Shown here: positions 25,208-36,135 of the stretch, piece after piece
Position numbering within the stretch: the first letter of the stretch is position 1
How the letters are laid out: each line of letters starts with the position of its first letter
Assembly (NCBI RefSeq): GCF_020179835.1
Contig: NZ_JAIUDA010000008.1
Span: forward strand, 124,001-188,000
DNA length: 64,000 nucleotides
Direction of reading: 5' to 3'
Origin: Pantoea sp. alder81
Lineage (GTDB): Bacteria > Pseudomonadota > Gammaproteobacteria > Enterobacterales > Enterobacteriaceae
The notes under the pieces: generated by a model
Databases searched by the model: none
The model's input: the letters and a program-made list of their open reading frames with translations, nothing else
What the model was told of the DNA's origin: nothing
Made by a program: the position numbers and the translations under genes

Positions 25208-25240
25208 ATGACGATCAAAAGTAAATATGACTGGCCCTGA
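25208..25240 (+). CDS. Ten-codon ORF with a strong ribosome binding site
   Basis: ATG 25208 is preceded by AAGGAG with 7-nt spacing, one of the strongest ribosome sites in the window, and opens the frame MTIKSKYDWP followed by TGA. A terminator hairpin begins 12 nt after the stop. It may be a real micropeptide, or the surviving 5' end of a gene lost by deletion. No family was recognised. Confidence 0.3.
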   Translation: MTIKSKYDWP

Positions 25241-25252
25241 ATTAAATTCAAA

Positions 25253-25272
25253 GCGCCTGCCGCAACAGGCGC
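25253..25272. terminator. Terminator downstream of the e(P4)-like phosphatase gene
   Basis: GCGCCTG and CAGGCGC around a 6-nt loop, followed on the minus strand by TTTGAATTTAATT. It lies 16 bp past the minus-strand stop codon of the phosphatase gene and could also end the rightward transcript carrying the 10-codon ORF. Confidence 0.65.
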
Positions 25273-25288
25273 TAATTCGCTTGACGAA

Positions 25289-26098
25289 TTATTTACCGTT
25301 CCACGCTTTCATACGCGCTTCACGCACCTGAAGCTGCTGTTCCGGCGTCAGTTTGTTGTAGTTCTCCGCCATGCCGCTTTCCCAGTCGCCGTACAGCGGA
25401 TTAGGCAGCACGATAAATTGCGTACCAAAATGCTGATGATTGAGGCTGACAAACTGCTGGCGCTGCGCATTGCCCTGATGCCAGGTCGCGCCACCAAAGT
25501 CATTCAGGTTATCGCCCACGTACAGCACCACGTTGTATCCGGCGTTTTTAATCGCATCGAAGCGCTCCTGTTTATTGGAATTGCCGGTGCTAAGACGCAC
25601 GGTTTTATCGCTTACGCCGCTGAAGCCCAGCTTATTAAGGTTATCCACCGTCGCGGCGTAATCCTTCTGATCGCGGTTCGAGACGTAGAACATCGTGCCG
25701 CCGTGGCTGTTGACGTAGTTCGCGAACTCCACCGCGCCCGGCACGGCGATGGCCTGACGCGCCTGAGTCCAGGCTGACCAGGTTTTGCCGGAGAACGGCT
25801 GGCCGTTTTTCGCCTGCCATGCGCTGTAGGCGCTGTTATCGATCATGGTTTCATCAAGATCGACGATTACCGCTTTCGGTTTGCCCACCAGCGATGGCGC
25901 AGCATTAAATGCCATGCGTGCACTGTTAAACGCCTGCCAGCTCAGCGCCTGATACTCACCGGACTGCTGGAACCAGTTCACTGCCAATACCGATTGCTGG
26001 CCGAGCTGCTGCTGCGCCTGCTGTTTGGCCGGTTGTGCGCACCCGGTCAGCAACAGCGCAAGAATGCCGGACGCCGCCAGCAAAGAGGTGTTTTTCAT
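25289..26098 (-). CDS. Class C acid phosphatase, lipoprotein e(P4) family 5'-nucleotidase
   Basis: A 269-residue lipoprotein with signal and lipobox LLLTGC (Cys20). The HAD-type catalytic motif is VIVDLDETMIDNS, with the nucleophile Asp and second Asp spaced D-x-D; a later GDNLNDF supplies the metal-binding acidic residues of the DDDD superfamily. The Haemophilus homologue dephosphorylates NMN and nucleotides at the outer membrane so that the nucleoside can be taken up. The size and motifs fit the e(P4) family rather than AphA. The gene is alone, divergent from the laccase-domain gene. Confidence 0.88.
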   Translation of the reverse strand: MKNTSLLAASGILALLLTGCAQPAKQQAQQQLGQQSVLAVNWFQQSGEYQALSWQAFNSARMAFNAAPSLVGKPKAVIVDLDETMIDNSAYSAWQAKNGQPFSGKTWSAWTQARQAIAVPGAVEFANYVNSHGGTMFYVSNRDQKDYAATVDNLNKLGFSGVSDKTVRLSTGNSNKQERFDAIKNAGYNVVLYVGDNLNDFGGATWHQGNAQRQQFVSLNHQHFGTQFIVLPNPLYGDWESGMAENYNKLTPEQQLQVREARMKAWNGK

Positions 26099-26207
26099 CA
26101 GATCATCCTTAAGTGATTATGGTCAGTTTGTGTAAAGCTTTAAAAATGTAGCAGTTAACGTAAGCTGTGGGCAGAAGAAAGCTGCCGCCCTGTCAAAGGA
26201 GACACTT

Positions 26208-26918
26208 ATGTCGTATTCCGGACCGCGTTCAACCCTGCTTGATGCCCTGCCGTGGCTCGATTATGCCTTCCAGCCTGCGGGTCAACCGGTGCCAGCAGAT
26301 GCCGCTTATGGTCAGCAGCGCCATAGCGCCCATGTGGTGCTGGCGACACAAAATCTGCCACCGAAGAGCTGCGAATCCGATGGTGTGATCGGGGAAAACC
26401 AACTGCCGGTTGCGGTGTATACCGCAGATTGTTTGCCGGTACTGTTCGCCGATAGCGAGCAGCATCAGGTGGCGGCAGTGCACGCCGGATTAAAAGGCAC
26501 GCTGAGTGGAGTGCTGAACAGTGCCATTGATGGATTGCTTAATCGAGGCGCCCGCACTGAGACGCTGCATGTCGCCATCGGCCCGGCAATCGGTCCGTGC
26601 TGTTATGAGTTGGGCAAAGATTTGGTGACACAGATGCAGCAACGCGCAGATTTGCCTGCTCTGCAGTGGGCGAGCGAGCAACCACACAATAGCTCGGCGA
26701 TTCGTCCGCAGGCGCGGGCGCATCATCAGGGCGTGTGGTTTGATTTGCCGCATCTGGCGCGAGGGTTACTGTTACAGCGCGGCATTCCAGCCGAACAGAT
26801 TGAGGTGTTGAACGTCTGCACCTACTGCATGGCGGAGTCGGGATCGAGCTATCGCTACAACACCCATTTTGACAGCGGTTACCAGTCCCGTTTTTCGTGG
26901 ATTCGTAGCCGCGATTGA
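26208..26918 (+). CDS. Laccase-domain (PgeF/YfiH-like) protein
   Basis: A 236-residue protein of the PgeF/LACC1 family. The three metal ligands are visible in VHAGLKG (His), GPCCYEL (Cys) and the later YRYNTHFDSGYQSRFSWI block (His), with the conserved VAVYTADCLPVL. Relatives have been assigned polyphenol oxidase, purine nucleoside phosphorylase or peptidoglycan-editing roles. E. coli has one such gene (pgeF/yfiH) elsewhere, so this may be a second paralogue; the window alone cannot show that. The start follows AAAGGAGAC. A terminator follows, before the convergent idnT. Confidence 0.8.
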   Translation: MSYSGPRSTLLDALPWLDYAFQPAGQPVPADAAYGQQRHSAHVVLATQNLPPKSCESDGVIGENQLPVAVYTADCLPVLFADSEQHQVAAVHAGLKGTLSGVLNSAIDGLLNRGARTETLHVAIGPAIGPCCYELGKDLVTQMQQRADLPALQWASEQPHNSSAIRPQARAHHQGVWFDLPHLARGLLLQRGIPAEQIEVLNVCTYCMAESGSSYRYNTHFDSGYQSRFSWIRSRD

Positions 26919-26920
26919 TT

Positions 26921-26942
26921 AGCTGCACATCCTTGTGCAGCT
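26921..26942. terminator. Hairpin between laccase-domain gene and idnT
   Basis: AGCTGCAC and GTGCAGCT with a 6-nt loop start just after the stop codon. The tail TGTTGC is poor in U, so termination may be weak. It lies in the 31-bp gap between convergent genes. Confidence 0.55.
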
Positions 26943-26949
26943 TGTTGCA

Positions 26950-28269
26950 TCAGTGAATGATGGCGTTGAGTGCCAGCACACCCGCCAGGCCAAGAATCGA
27001 GATCAGCGTCTCCATCACCGTCCAGGTTTTCAGGGTTTCCACCACGCTGAGGTTGAAGTAACCCTTAAACAGCCAGAAGCCCGGATCGTTGACGTGTGAG
27101 GCGATCACGCTGCCCGAACCTACCGCCAGCACCATCAATGCTGGATCGGCATGCGTCACTGCGATAATTGGCGTGACGATCCCGGCGGTGGTGATCGCCG
27201 CAACCGTGGCCGACCCCAGCGCGATACGCAGCATCGCTGCCACCGTCCAGCACATCAGCAGTGGAGAGAGCGACGATCCCTTCATCATGTCAGCGATATA
27301 GTTGCCCACGCCGCTGTCCACCAGCACCTGCTTGAACGCGCCACCACCGGCAATAATGAAGACGATCATGGCGATGGCGGCAATCGACTCGCCGCACATA
27401 TCCATCACTTCTTCCATCTTGCGGCCGTTGCGCAGACCCAGCGTCAACACCGCGATCACCACGGCAATAAACAGCGCCACCGCCGGGTTACCGATAAACT
27501 CGAAGAACTGACGCAGCGGGTTCTCTTTTGGCGTAGTCAGCTCAAACACCGCAGCAATCGCCATCAGCACCACCGGGATGATGGCGGCAAAGATACTGAT
27601 ACCGAAGCCCGGCATCTCTTCTTCGGTGAAGATTTTCGGGTTGTACAAGCCTTCCGGCGGTGACTTCTCAAAGCTTTTAAGGAATTTCGAGAAGATCGGA
27701 CCGGCCACGATCACCGTCGGGATGGTGATGATCATGCCGTACAGCAGCGTGGTCCCGAGGTTCGCACCAAAGATAGTGGCGATCGCGGTTGGGCCAGGAT
27801 GCGGTGGCAGGAAGCAGTGCGTGACCGAGAGTGCAGCCACCATCGGCACGCCGACATACAGCAGCGGCAAACCGGCAGCAGCAACGATGGTGAACACCAG
27901 CGGCAGCAACAGCACAAAGCCCACTTCATAGAACATCGCCAGACCAACGATCAGTCCAGTGACCACCAGCGCCCATTGCAGCCGCTCTTTACCAAAGGCG
28001 GCAATCAGGGTGGTGGCGACGCGTTGTGCCGCACCGGTGTCCGAGACTAATCGCCCGAGCATGGCACCGAAGCCGAGGATCATCGCTAATCCACCGAGCG
28101 TCGAACCGATACCTTTCTGGATCGAGGCCATCACGTTGAGCGGCGTCATCCCTTCGGCAATACCGACCACCGCCGAGACAAACACCAACGCAATAAAGCC
28201 GTTGACCTTAAATACAATCATCAATACCAGCAGCAGTATCACACCCAGCACAATAATGGTTATTGGCAT
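26950..28269 (-). CDS. idnT: L-idonate/5-ketogluconate/gluconate transporter
   Basis: A 439-residue GntP-family permease with about 12-14 hydrophobic segments, the same length as E. coli IdnT and near identical over long blocks, for example FKVNGFIALV, SVTHCFLPPHPGPTAIATIF and ASHVNDPGFWLFKGYFN. It imports L-idonate, 5-keto-D-gluconate and gluconate by proton symport. It follows idnD and idnO in one leftward unit. The local cluster lacks idnK and idnR, so the gluconate kinase and the regulator must be encoded elsewhere. Confidence 0.92.
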   Translation of the reverse strand: MPITIIVLGVILLLVLMIVFKVNGFIALVFVSAVVGIAEGMTPLNVMASIQKGIGSTLGGLAMILGFGAMLGRLVSDTGAAQRVATTLIAAFGKERLQWALVVTGLIVGLAMFYEVGFVLLLPLVFTIVAAAGLPLLYVGVPMVAALSVTHCFLPPHPGPTAIATIFGANLGTTLLYGMIITIPTVIVAGPIFSKFLKSFEKSPPEGLYNPKIFTEEEMPGFGISIFAAIIPVVLMAIAAVFELTTPKENPLRQFFEFIGNPAVALFIAVVIAVLTLGLRNGRKMEEVMDMCGESIAAIAMIVFIIAGGGAFKQVLVDSGVGNYIADMMKGSSLSPLLMCWTVAAMLRIALGSATVAAITTAGIVTPIIAVTHADPALMVLAVGSGSVIASHVNDPGFWLFKGYFNLSVVETLKTWTVMETLISILGLAGVLALNAIIH

Positions 28270-28311
28270 TTTTTATTATCCTTAGGAATACAGAGGGGTG
28301 ATTAAGGTTTA

Positions 28312-28342
28312 GGCGCGGCCCGGCGAAAATGCCAGCCGCGCC
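28312..28342. repeat. Intercistronic hairpin between idnO and idnT
   Basis: GGCGCGGC (28312-28319) and GCCGCGCC (28335-28342) are exact inverted copies within the 79-bp gap between idnO and idnT. No U-tract follows on the minus strand. It probably stabilises the upstream mRNA end or tunes expression of idnT relative to idnDO. Confidence 0.5.
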
Positions 28343-28348
28343 ATGGCA

Positions 28349-29113
28349 TTACACGGCGACGCGCATACCGCCATCAACGAACAGCAAGTGACCATTCACG
28401 AAATCAGAAGCGCCCGAGGCGAGGAATACCGCGGCGCCAATCAGCTCTTCTGGTTTACCCCAACGCGCCGCTGGCGTGCGTTTGGTGAGCCAGCCGGTGA
28501 AGGCCGGATCGTCCGCCAGCGCCTGGGTCATCTCCGTGACGAAGTAGCCCGGTGCGATGGCGTTCACCTGGATGTTATGGCGCGCCAGCTCGACGCACAT
28601 CCCGCGCGTCAGCATGGTGACGGCCCCTTTGGAAGCCGCGTAAGGCGTGATGGTGTCGCGGCCCAGCTCACTCTGCATCGAACCGATATTGATGATTTTA
28701 CCGCGCTGGCGATCGACCATTTTTTTCGCCACGGTTTGAGAGACCAGGAATACCGCGGTCTGGTTAACGGCAATCACGTCATTCCAGTCCTGCTCCGGGA
28801 ATTCGAGGAACGGACGGCGGCGCTGGATCCCGGCGTTGTTCACCAGAATATCAATCGGGCCCCATTCGGCTTCAATCTCATCCACCGCCTGCTGCACCTG
28901 CGCAGACTGCGTCACATCAAAGGCTTTGGCATGGGCGCGTAAGCCCAGCTCACGCAGTTTCGCCGCGCCCTGCTCTGCACCCTGCTCCGTGGTGGCGTTG
29001 ACGATCACTTCCGCACCGGCTTCACCTAAACCACGCGCCAGCAGAAAACCAATGCCGCGCGCCGAACCGGTAAGTAATACACGCTTGCCTTCGAGGGAAA
29101 ATAACTGACTCAT
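28349..29113 (-). CDS. idnO: Gluconate 5-dehydrogenase
   Basis: A 254-residue short-chain dehydrogenase, the length of E. coli IdnO, which reduces 5-keto-D-gluconate to D-gluconate with NADPH. The nucleotide-binding motif TGSARGIG, the NNAG segment and the catalytic Ser...YAASK set are intact, and the IdnO-specific blocks NNAGIQRR and MQSELGRDTITPYAASKGAV are present. ATG 29113 follows AGGAG by 5 nt; the GTG one codon earlier is less well placed. It lies 9 bp after idnD. Confidence 0.92.
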   Translation of the reverse strand: MSQLFSLEGKRVLLTGSARGIGFLLARGLGEAGAEVIVNATTEQGAEQGAAKLRELGLRAHAKAFDVTQSAQVQQAVDEIEAEWGPIDILVNNAGIQRRRPFLEFPEQDWNDVIAVNQTAVFLVSQTVAKKMVDRQRGKIINIGSMQSELGRDTITPYAASKGAVTMLTRGMCVELARHNIQVNAIAPGYFVTEMTQALADDPAFTGWLTKRTPAARWGKPEELIGAAVFLASGASDFVNGHLLFVDGGMRVAV

Positions 29114-29122
29114 CACTGCTCC

Positions 29123-30154
29123 TTAAAAGGTTAACTGGACTTTCGCCGCACGGGTTTTATCGCCGGCAAACTGCAAGGCCGCGTCGATGTCCTGTAAATC
29201 GTATTCACCGCTAAACAGCGGCAGCGGATTGACCACACCGTTTGCCAGCCACTCGACGGCGGTATTGAATTCATGAGTAAAGCGGAAGGAACCGACCAGC
29301 TGAATCTCTTTGGCGATCAGCGCCATGATTGGGAAGTTTGGGATGGTGCCGCCCATGCCAACCTGGACCAGCGTGCCTTTGGCGCACACCACATCGAGAC
29401 AGCGTTGCAGTGAGGAAGGATGGCCAGAGGCCTCAAACGCCACATCGAAAAAGCCTTTATCAGCCAGATATGGCGTGAAATCGCCTTCAGCGGCGTGGAT
29501 CACATCGGTCGCACCCATCTGCTGCGCCATCTCCAGCGAACGTTCGCTGATATCGCTGCACACTACAGAAGCGGCACCGCGCGCTTTCGCCGCCGCCGCA
29601 ATCAAGCAGCCAATCGGACCGACACCGGAAATGAACACGTGCTTGCCGGTAAGGTCGCCCGCCTGATGCGTGGCGTGAATGCACACCGCCAGCGGCTCGG
29701 CGAACACCATCACGGTTTCATCGGCATCCTGTGGGAATGGCACACACTGTTTGCTGTCCACCACTTTGTATTGGGTGAAGCCGCCATCAACATGTGGCAC
29801 ATACATGGCGCTGCCGAAGAAGCGCATGGAAGTGCACTGGTTTTCCTGATCGCGCTGGCAGTATTTGCACTCGCCGCACGGTTTGGACGGATTGACCGCC
29901 ACTTTCTGATTTGGCTTCAGGTCAGGATTGTCGCTCTCCACCACATGGCCAATCACTTCATGGCCGAGGATCATCGGCATTTTGACCTCGAAGCTACCGA
30001 CTTTGCCTTCCTGATAGTAATGCAGGTCAGATCCACAAATGCCGCCGCGCGTAATACGCACCAGCGTGCCTGTGCCGTCCCATTTCACCTGTTGCGGTGC
30101 GACGCTGACCTGTTTTTTCCCGGTAATCACGCAGGATTGCGTTTCGATATTCAT
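29123..30154 (-). CDS. idnD: L-idonate 5-dehydrogenase
   Basis: A 343-residue zinc-dependent medium-chain dehydrogenase, the length of E. coli IdnD, which oxidises L-idonate to 5-ketogluconate with NAD(P). Catalytic-zinc residues lie in GGICGSDLHYY and GHEVIGHV; the structural zinc cysteines are in CGECKYCQRDQENQC; the cofactor motif is GVGPIGCL. MNIETQ at 30154 follows GGGGA with 5-nt spacing and matches the family start; the longer frame to 30193 has no support. First gene of the idnD-idnO-idnT unit, with a CRP site upstream. Confidence 0.93.
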   Translation of the reverse strand: MNIETQSCVITGKKQVSVAPQQVKWDGTGTLVRITRGGICGSDLHYYQEGKVGSFEVKMPMILGHEVIGHVVESDNPDLKPNQKVAVNPSKPCGECKYCQRDQENQCTSMRFFGSAMYVPHVDGGFTQYKVVDSKQCVPFPQDADETVMVFAEPLAVCIHATHQAGDLTGKHVFISGVGPIGCLIAAAAKARGAASVVCSDISERSLEMAQQMGATDVIHAAEGDFTPYLADKGFFDVAFEASGHPSSLQRCLDVVCAKGTLVQVGMGGTIPNFPIMALIAKEIQLVGSFRFTHEFNTAVEWLANGVVNPLPLFSGEYDLQDIDAALQFAGDKTRAAKVQLTF

Positions 30155-30215
30155 GGTTTCCCCATTTGTTGCTGTTGCAATGGGGGCTATCAAAGCGGGA
30201 TCGGGCGCTGAAAAC

Positions 30216-30231
30216 TGTGAACCAGATCACT
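30216..30231. promoter_or_regulatory. CRP site upstream of idnD
   Basis: TGTGA-ACCAGA-TCACT matches the CRP consensus TGTGA-N6-TCACA at 9 of 10 defined positions. It lies about 62 bp before the idnD start. If a -10-like GATAGC at 30192-30187 is used, the site would be centred near -41. Catabolite control of idonate use is known in E. coli. Confidence 0.65.
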
Positions 30232-30318
30232 CTAAATCATGTTACGAAATAGCTGTTACCTGGAACGTGAACTGCTCGTACAGAAGATGGAAGCGGGATC
30301 ACTGTTTGCCGGAAAAAA

Positions 30319-30334
30319 CCAAGACCAGTCTTGG
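30319..30334. promoter_or_regulatory. 16-bp perfect palindrome CCAAGACCAGTCTTGG variant between idnD and fadH
   Basis: The 16 bases CCAAGACCAGTCTTGG pair as CCAAGA/TCTTGG around a 4-nt centre. On the minus strand it is followed by TTTTTT, so it could be a short intrinsic terminator for a leftward transcript. As DNA it could be an operator for a dimeric repressor. No gene ends there on the minus strand. Confidence 0.35.
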
Positions 30335-30585
30335 GGAAAAGCGGGATCGAGCTATGCCATTATCGCCGCACCCTCACCCGGGATTGAGTCTGACAGGAGT
30401 CATAACTAAAGAGCTAATCCATTAGCCCTCATCTTCAAACTGTTTCAGGGTGTACAGGTCTCTTCCCGTGCCAGACGAAAGCGTTCCGAACCTTTCGCCT
30501 GCGACCTGTCGCCCTGCTTTTTTTGAGGTTTCTCACAGCCTGAACACCGCGAATTTCCATCCAAACCAATTCCCGCTAAAGTTAA

Positions 30586-32619
<2,034 letters not shown>

Positions 32620-33738
32620 TTAACGCAGTTTGACCGAGCGCAACACCACGAACTTGGCGTTGGATGCCACCAGCTCACAGTTGCCAAACAGCTTTTTCAT
32701 TTTGACGTGATAACCGAGGTGGCGGTTGCCAACAATGCGCAACTCGCCGCCATACTGCAGGCAACGTTTTGCATCGCGCAGCATTTGCCAGGCCAGATGA
32801 TCGGTCACCGCGTGCTGCTGATGGAACGGCGGGTTGCACAGCACCGCATGCAGACGATCCGACGGGAAGCCACTCAGCACGTTATTAACGCGGAACTGGC
32901 AGCGCGCCAAATCCTGCGGACGGTTCACTTCAATATTTAGCTGGCTGGATGCCACGGCCATGTAAGATTCGTCATAGAACAGCACGTCCGCATTCGGGTT
33001 CTGCTCCAGCGCCAGCAAACCAACCACACCGTTGCCGCAGCCGAGATCGAGGATCTCACCTTCGATATCAAACGGCAGATGATCTAAAAAGAAGCGCGCG
33101 CCCACATCCAGCGATCCGCGTGAGAACACGTTGGCATGGTTGTGGATCTGGTAATCCGTGGTGTCCAACGGCCACACGGTGGTTTCGGGCGCATCGGGCA
33201 GTGCTGGTGCCGTGAAGTTGCAGTAAATCAGGCGAGCTTTTTTCCACGCCAGTGAGGTTTTGCTCTCACCGAGAATGCGATCAAACAGCTGCTGCGTGGA
33301 GTTATGAATGTCTTTGGCTTTGGCCGCGCCGAGAATCAGCGTATCTGCCGTCACCACTTTGCGCAGCGCGCGCAGCTGGTGCTCCAGCAGGGCCAGCGCT
33401 TTTGGGATCTTAATCAGCACAACAGCGGGCGCAGCAGGCAGCGGTGCCAGGCTGTCGATAAAGTGCACCTGATCCTCATCCATCTCATTGAGACGCAGGT
33501 TCTGCTTTGCCGCCTGCTCGCTAAGCAGCGAGTCGCTGACGTGCCACACTTCACGGCCGTTCAGTCCGCAGGTCAACGCACCAAAGCTGTCGTTGAACAC
33601 CAGCACCGGTCCTTCTGGCAGTTCTTGCTGCAGCAGATATTCATCGGCGGAATCCCACGCCTGTAACGGGCTTTCTTCACGCATAGGCGGGAAGCGCTGC
33701 AATGTCAGCGTGCGATTGGTTAGTTCAAGTTGGCTCAT
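32620..33738 (-). CDS. rlmG: 23S rRNA (guanine-1835-N2)-methyltransferase
   Basis: A 372-residue SAM-dependent methyltransferase that modifies G1835 of 23S rRNA. The C-terminal catalytic half has the SAM motif [17 protein letters not shown] and the catalytic CNPPFHQ typical of N2-guanine enzymes; the N-terminal half is a degenerate copy of the fold used for RNA binding. MSQLEL at 33738 is the family start; the frame extends 21 nt further without support. Convergent with fadH with zero spacing, divergent from ygjP. Confidence 0.93.
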   Translation of the reverse strand: MSQLELTNRTLTLQRFPPMREESPLQAWDSADEYLLQQELPEGPVLVFNDSFGALTCGLNGREVWHVSDSLLSEQAAKQNLRLNEMDEDQVHFIDSLAPLPAAPAVVLIKIPKALALLEHQLRALRKVVTADTLILGAAKAKDIHNSTQQLFDRILGESKTSLAWKKARLIYCNFTAPALPDAPETTVWPLDTTDYQIHNHANVFSRGSLDVGARFFLDHLPFDIEGEILDLGCGNGVVGLLALEQNPNADVLFYDESYMAVASSQLNIEVNRPQDLARCQFRVNNVLSGFPSDRLHAVLCNPPFHQQHAVTDHLAWQMLRDAKRCLQYGGELRIVGNRHLGYHVKMKKLFGNCELVASNAKFVVLRSVKLR

Positions 33739-33819
33739 GGAATCTCCGGCGTGGTACACTTTGCGCGATTTTCGCCCTAAAAAGGGGGCGCAGTATACTG
33801 TCTTTCGTCGGGAATCCCA

Positions 33820-34320
33820 ATGTCATTAATCTATTTGCAGGGTTACCCTGAAAACATCCTCGAACAGGTGCAGTTGCTGATTGATAATCAGCGATTAGGC
33901 AGTTTTTTGCAGGAACGCTATCCCGACACGCACGATGTTGTCAGTGACCGCGCACTTTACGACTACACCCAGGCGATGAAAAGCCGTTACATGCGCAGCG
34001 CGCCGCCGGTGAGCAAAGTCATCTGGGATAACAAAATCAAGGTGATGAAACATGCGCTTGGCCTGCACACCGCCATCTCACGCGTGCAGGGTGGCAATCT
34101 CAAAGCCAAAGCCGAGATTCGCATTTCCACCTTCTTCCGTCTGGCACCGGAACCTTTCCTGCGCATGATCGTGGTGCACGAACTGGCGCACCTGAAAGAG
34201 AAGGATCACGACAAAGCGTTTTACCAGCTTTGCTGCCATATGGAGCCGGATTACCACCAGCTGGAGTTCGATGCGCGCCTGTGGATGACGGATCAGGCGA
34301 TGCGCGGTAACGCAGCTTAA
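33820..34320 (+). CDS. ygjP: YgjP family metal-dependent hydrolase
   Basis: A 166-residue protein close in length and sequence to E. coli YgjP. The zincin motif [13 protein letters not shown] supplies HExxH-like ligands (H-E-L-A-H), and a further His lies in CCHMEPDY. It belongs to the YgjP/SprT-like metallopeptidase group; its substrate is not settled. Its stop overlaps the stop of the convergent ClC channel gene by 4 nt (TTAA). Confidence 0.88.
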   Translation: MSLIYLQGYPENILEQVQLLIDNQRLGSFLQERYPDTHDVVSDRALYDYTQAMKSRYMRSAPPVSKVIWDNKIKVMKHALGLHTAISRVQGGNLKAKAEIRISTFFRLAPEPFLRMIVVHELAHLKEKDHDKAFYQLCCHMEPDYHQLEFDARLWMTDQAMRGNAA

Positions 34321-35996
34321 AGAAATTCCTGCGCCTTCTGAATCAAACTGGTTTTGGTCAAGGCGCCCATAAAGCGGCGCTCTTGTGGATTATTCAGCAC
34401 CGGCAAACGCTCCAGCGTCACGCGGGCAAAGGCTTCCCAGCCTTCTCGCATGCTCTGATTCTGATAAATGCACGGAAAGTTATCGTCCATCACGCTGCTG
34501 ACCGGTGAATCGAGGGTTATCTCCTGTGACAGCACCTTGCGCGAGATATCGTGAATCGATACCACGCCCAGAAACTGCCCCGCCTCGTTAATCACATACA
34601 CATAGCGTTCGCGCTTCAGCGAACTCACTGCCAGCGCCTGCCCCACCGACTCCTCGGGTTGTAACGCCGCACCGGGAATGATTAGCTGATCAACGCGCAT
34701 GTTATCGAAATCGAATTTGGCTTCCGAGCGGCTAAAGTGGTTACTCACCACCGGATAGGTACTGGTGGATTGAAGCCGATACACCACCATTGAGGCCAGC
34801 ACAGAAGCGATCATAATCGGGAATAGCAGGCTGCTGTTGAGTGTCATCTCCAGCACCATTAGCATCGCCATTAAGGGCGCCTGACTTACAGCGGCCAGCA
34901 CTGCCGCCATGCCAATCGCGGCATACAGCAAGGTATCACCGACTGGCAAATGCAGCGCTGCCCCGATGTGTGCCAGCGCCACACCGAGCAATGCGCCTAT
35001 CAATAATGATGGCGTGAATAAGCCACCTACCGCGTTAGAACCGACCGACAGCGTGGTGGCCAGGGTTTTGAGCACCAGCAGGCCAATCAATCCCATCAGC
35101 ACATAGTGGCCATCGATGATTTTCACGATCACTTCATAGCCGTTACCCAGAATATCGGTGGATATCAACGCCAGAAAGCCGACGGCCAGGCCACCGAGAC
35201 CCAGTCGCGCAGGCAGTGACTTAACACGGCCAAATAGCGTTTTGCTGCGGGCGATCAGTTTGATCAGCAACCAACCGGCAAAACCGGCCACCACCCCAAT
35301 CAGAATGGTCATTAATAAGCTGCTGATATCCATCTGGAACAAGGCTTCGGAGAGCGGATAGAGCGCGCTGCGAAAACCGAGAGACCACATGGTCATCACC
35401 GCCACCGCAGAGGAAACGATCAGCGGGATTAAGCGTTGCAGCGCCGAGATACCAAAGGCAATTTCAGCGACAAATATCGCTGAGGCCAGCGGCGCGTGGT
35501 ACACCGATGAGAGGCCAGCTGCTGCGGCCATGGCGACAATATCGCTGTTACGCATCTGCGGGAACCAGCGGCCCATCAGGCTGCCACTCAGGGCGGAGAG
35601 TTGCACCATCGGCCCCTCTTTACCAATCGAGGCACCGCTGCCGATACTGGCAATCGAGGAGAGCGCGCGGAACAGCGAGGTTTTGGTCGGCACCGCATCC
35701 AGGCGCGCGTTGATCACTTCGAGATAGTCGGTTTTGATCGTTTCCTGTTTCTCAATCGCCACCGCATAGCGCAGGAAGAAACCCGCCAGCACACCGCCCG
35801 CGCCCACCAGCAGCGGCCAGAAAATCCACGGCCAGACGTGCATTGCCACAGTGATTTCACTGTCGCTGTTAAACAGCAGGCGGTTAATCAAATCAATGAC
35901 ACCGCGAAACGCTAAGGTCACCAGCGACGCGACGAATCCCACGGGAATAGCAATCAGCAGTGTGGTCCAGTTCAATGCATGTTTACTTCCACTCAC
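34317..35996 (-). CDS. ClC-type chloride channel/transporter with C-terminal CBS domains
   Basis: A 559-residue protein. The ClC membrane domain (about 1-425) has the selectivity-filter motifs GSGASIG, GKEGPMVQ (gating Glu) and GGLFTPSLLIGALLG. Unlike the roughly 420-residue E. coli ClcB, it carries an extra cytosolic part (about 440-559) with two CBS motifs, which usually bind adenine nucleotides and regulate gating. It occupies the slot that holds ygjQ in E. coli, between ygjP and ygjR. It is probably a Cl-/H+ antiporter used in acid or ionic stress; direction and ion preference cannot be read from the sequence. Confidence 0.88.
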   Translation of the reverse strand: MSGSKHALNWTTLLIAIPVGFVASLVTLAFRGVIDLINRLLFNSDSEITVAMHVWPWIFWPLLVGAGGVLAGFFLRYAVAIEKQETIKTDYLEVINARLDAVPTKTSLFRALSSIASIGSGASIGKEGPMVQLSALSGSLMGRWFPQMRNSDIVAMAAAAGLSSVYHAPLASAIFVAEIAFGISALQRLIPLIVSSAVAVMTMWSLGFRSALYPLSEALFQMDISSLLMTILIGVVAGFAGWLLIKLIARSKTLFGRVKSLPARLGLGGLAVGFLALISTDILGNGYEVIVKIIDGHYVLMGLIGLLVLKTLATTLSVGSNAVGGLFTPSLLIGALLGVALAHIGAALHLPVGDTLLYAAIGMAAVLAAVSQAPLMAMLMVLEMTLNSSLLFPIMIASVLASMVVYRLQSTSTYPVVSNHFSRSEAKFDFDNMRVDQLIIPGAALQPEESVGQALAVSSLKRERYVYVINEAGQFLGVVSIHDISRKVLSQEITLDSPVSSVMDDNFPCIYQNQSMREGWEAFARVTLERLPVLNNPQERRFMGALTKTSLIQKAQEFL

Positions 35997-36135
35997 CCGC
36001 GCGTCCCCGCTAGCTGGTTAAAAAAATGTGCTGCATCATCATATTGGAATGCGGATCGCATGATCAAATTTCGTCTGAGGAACGCTCCGCTGAACATGCT
36101 ACTCTGCCTTTTTACTGTTGCAGGAGAAAAAAGCC

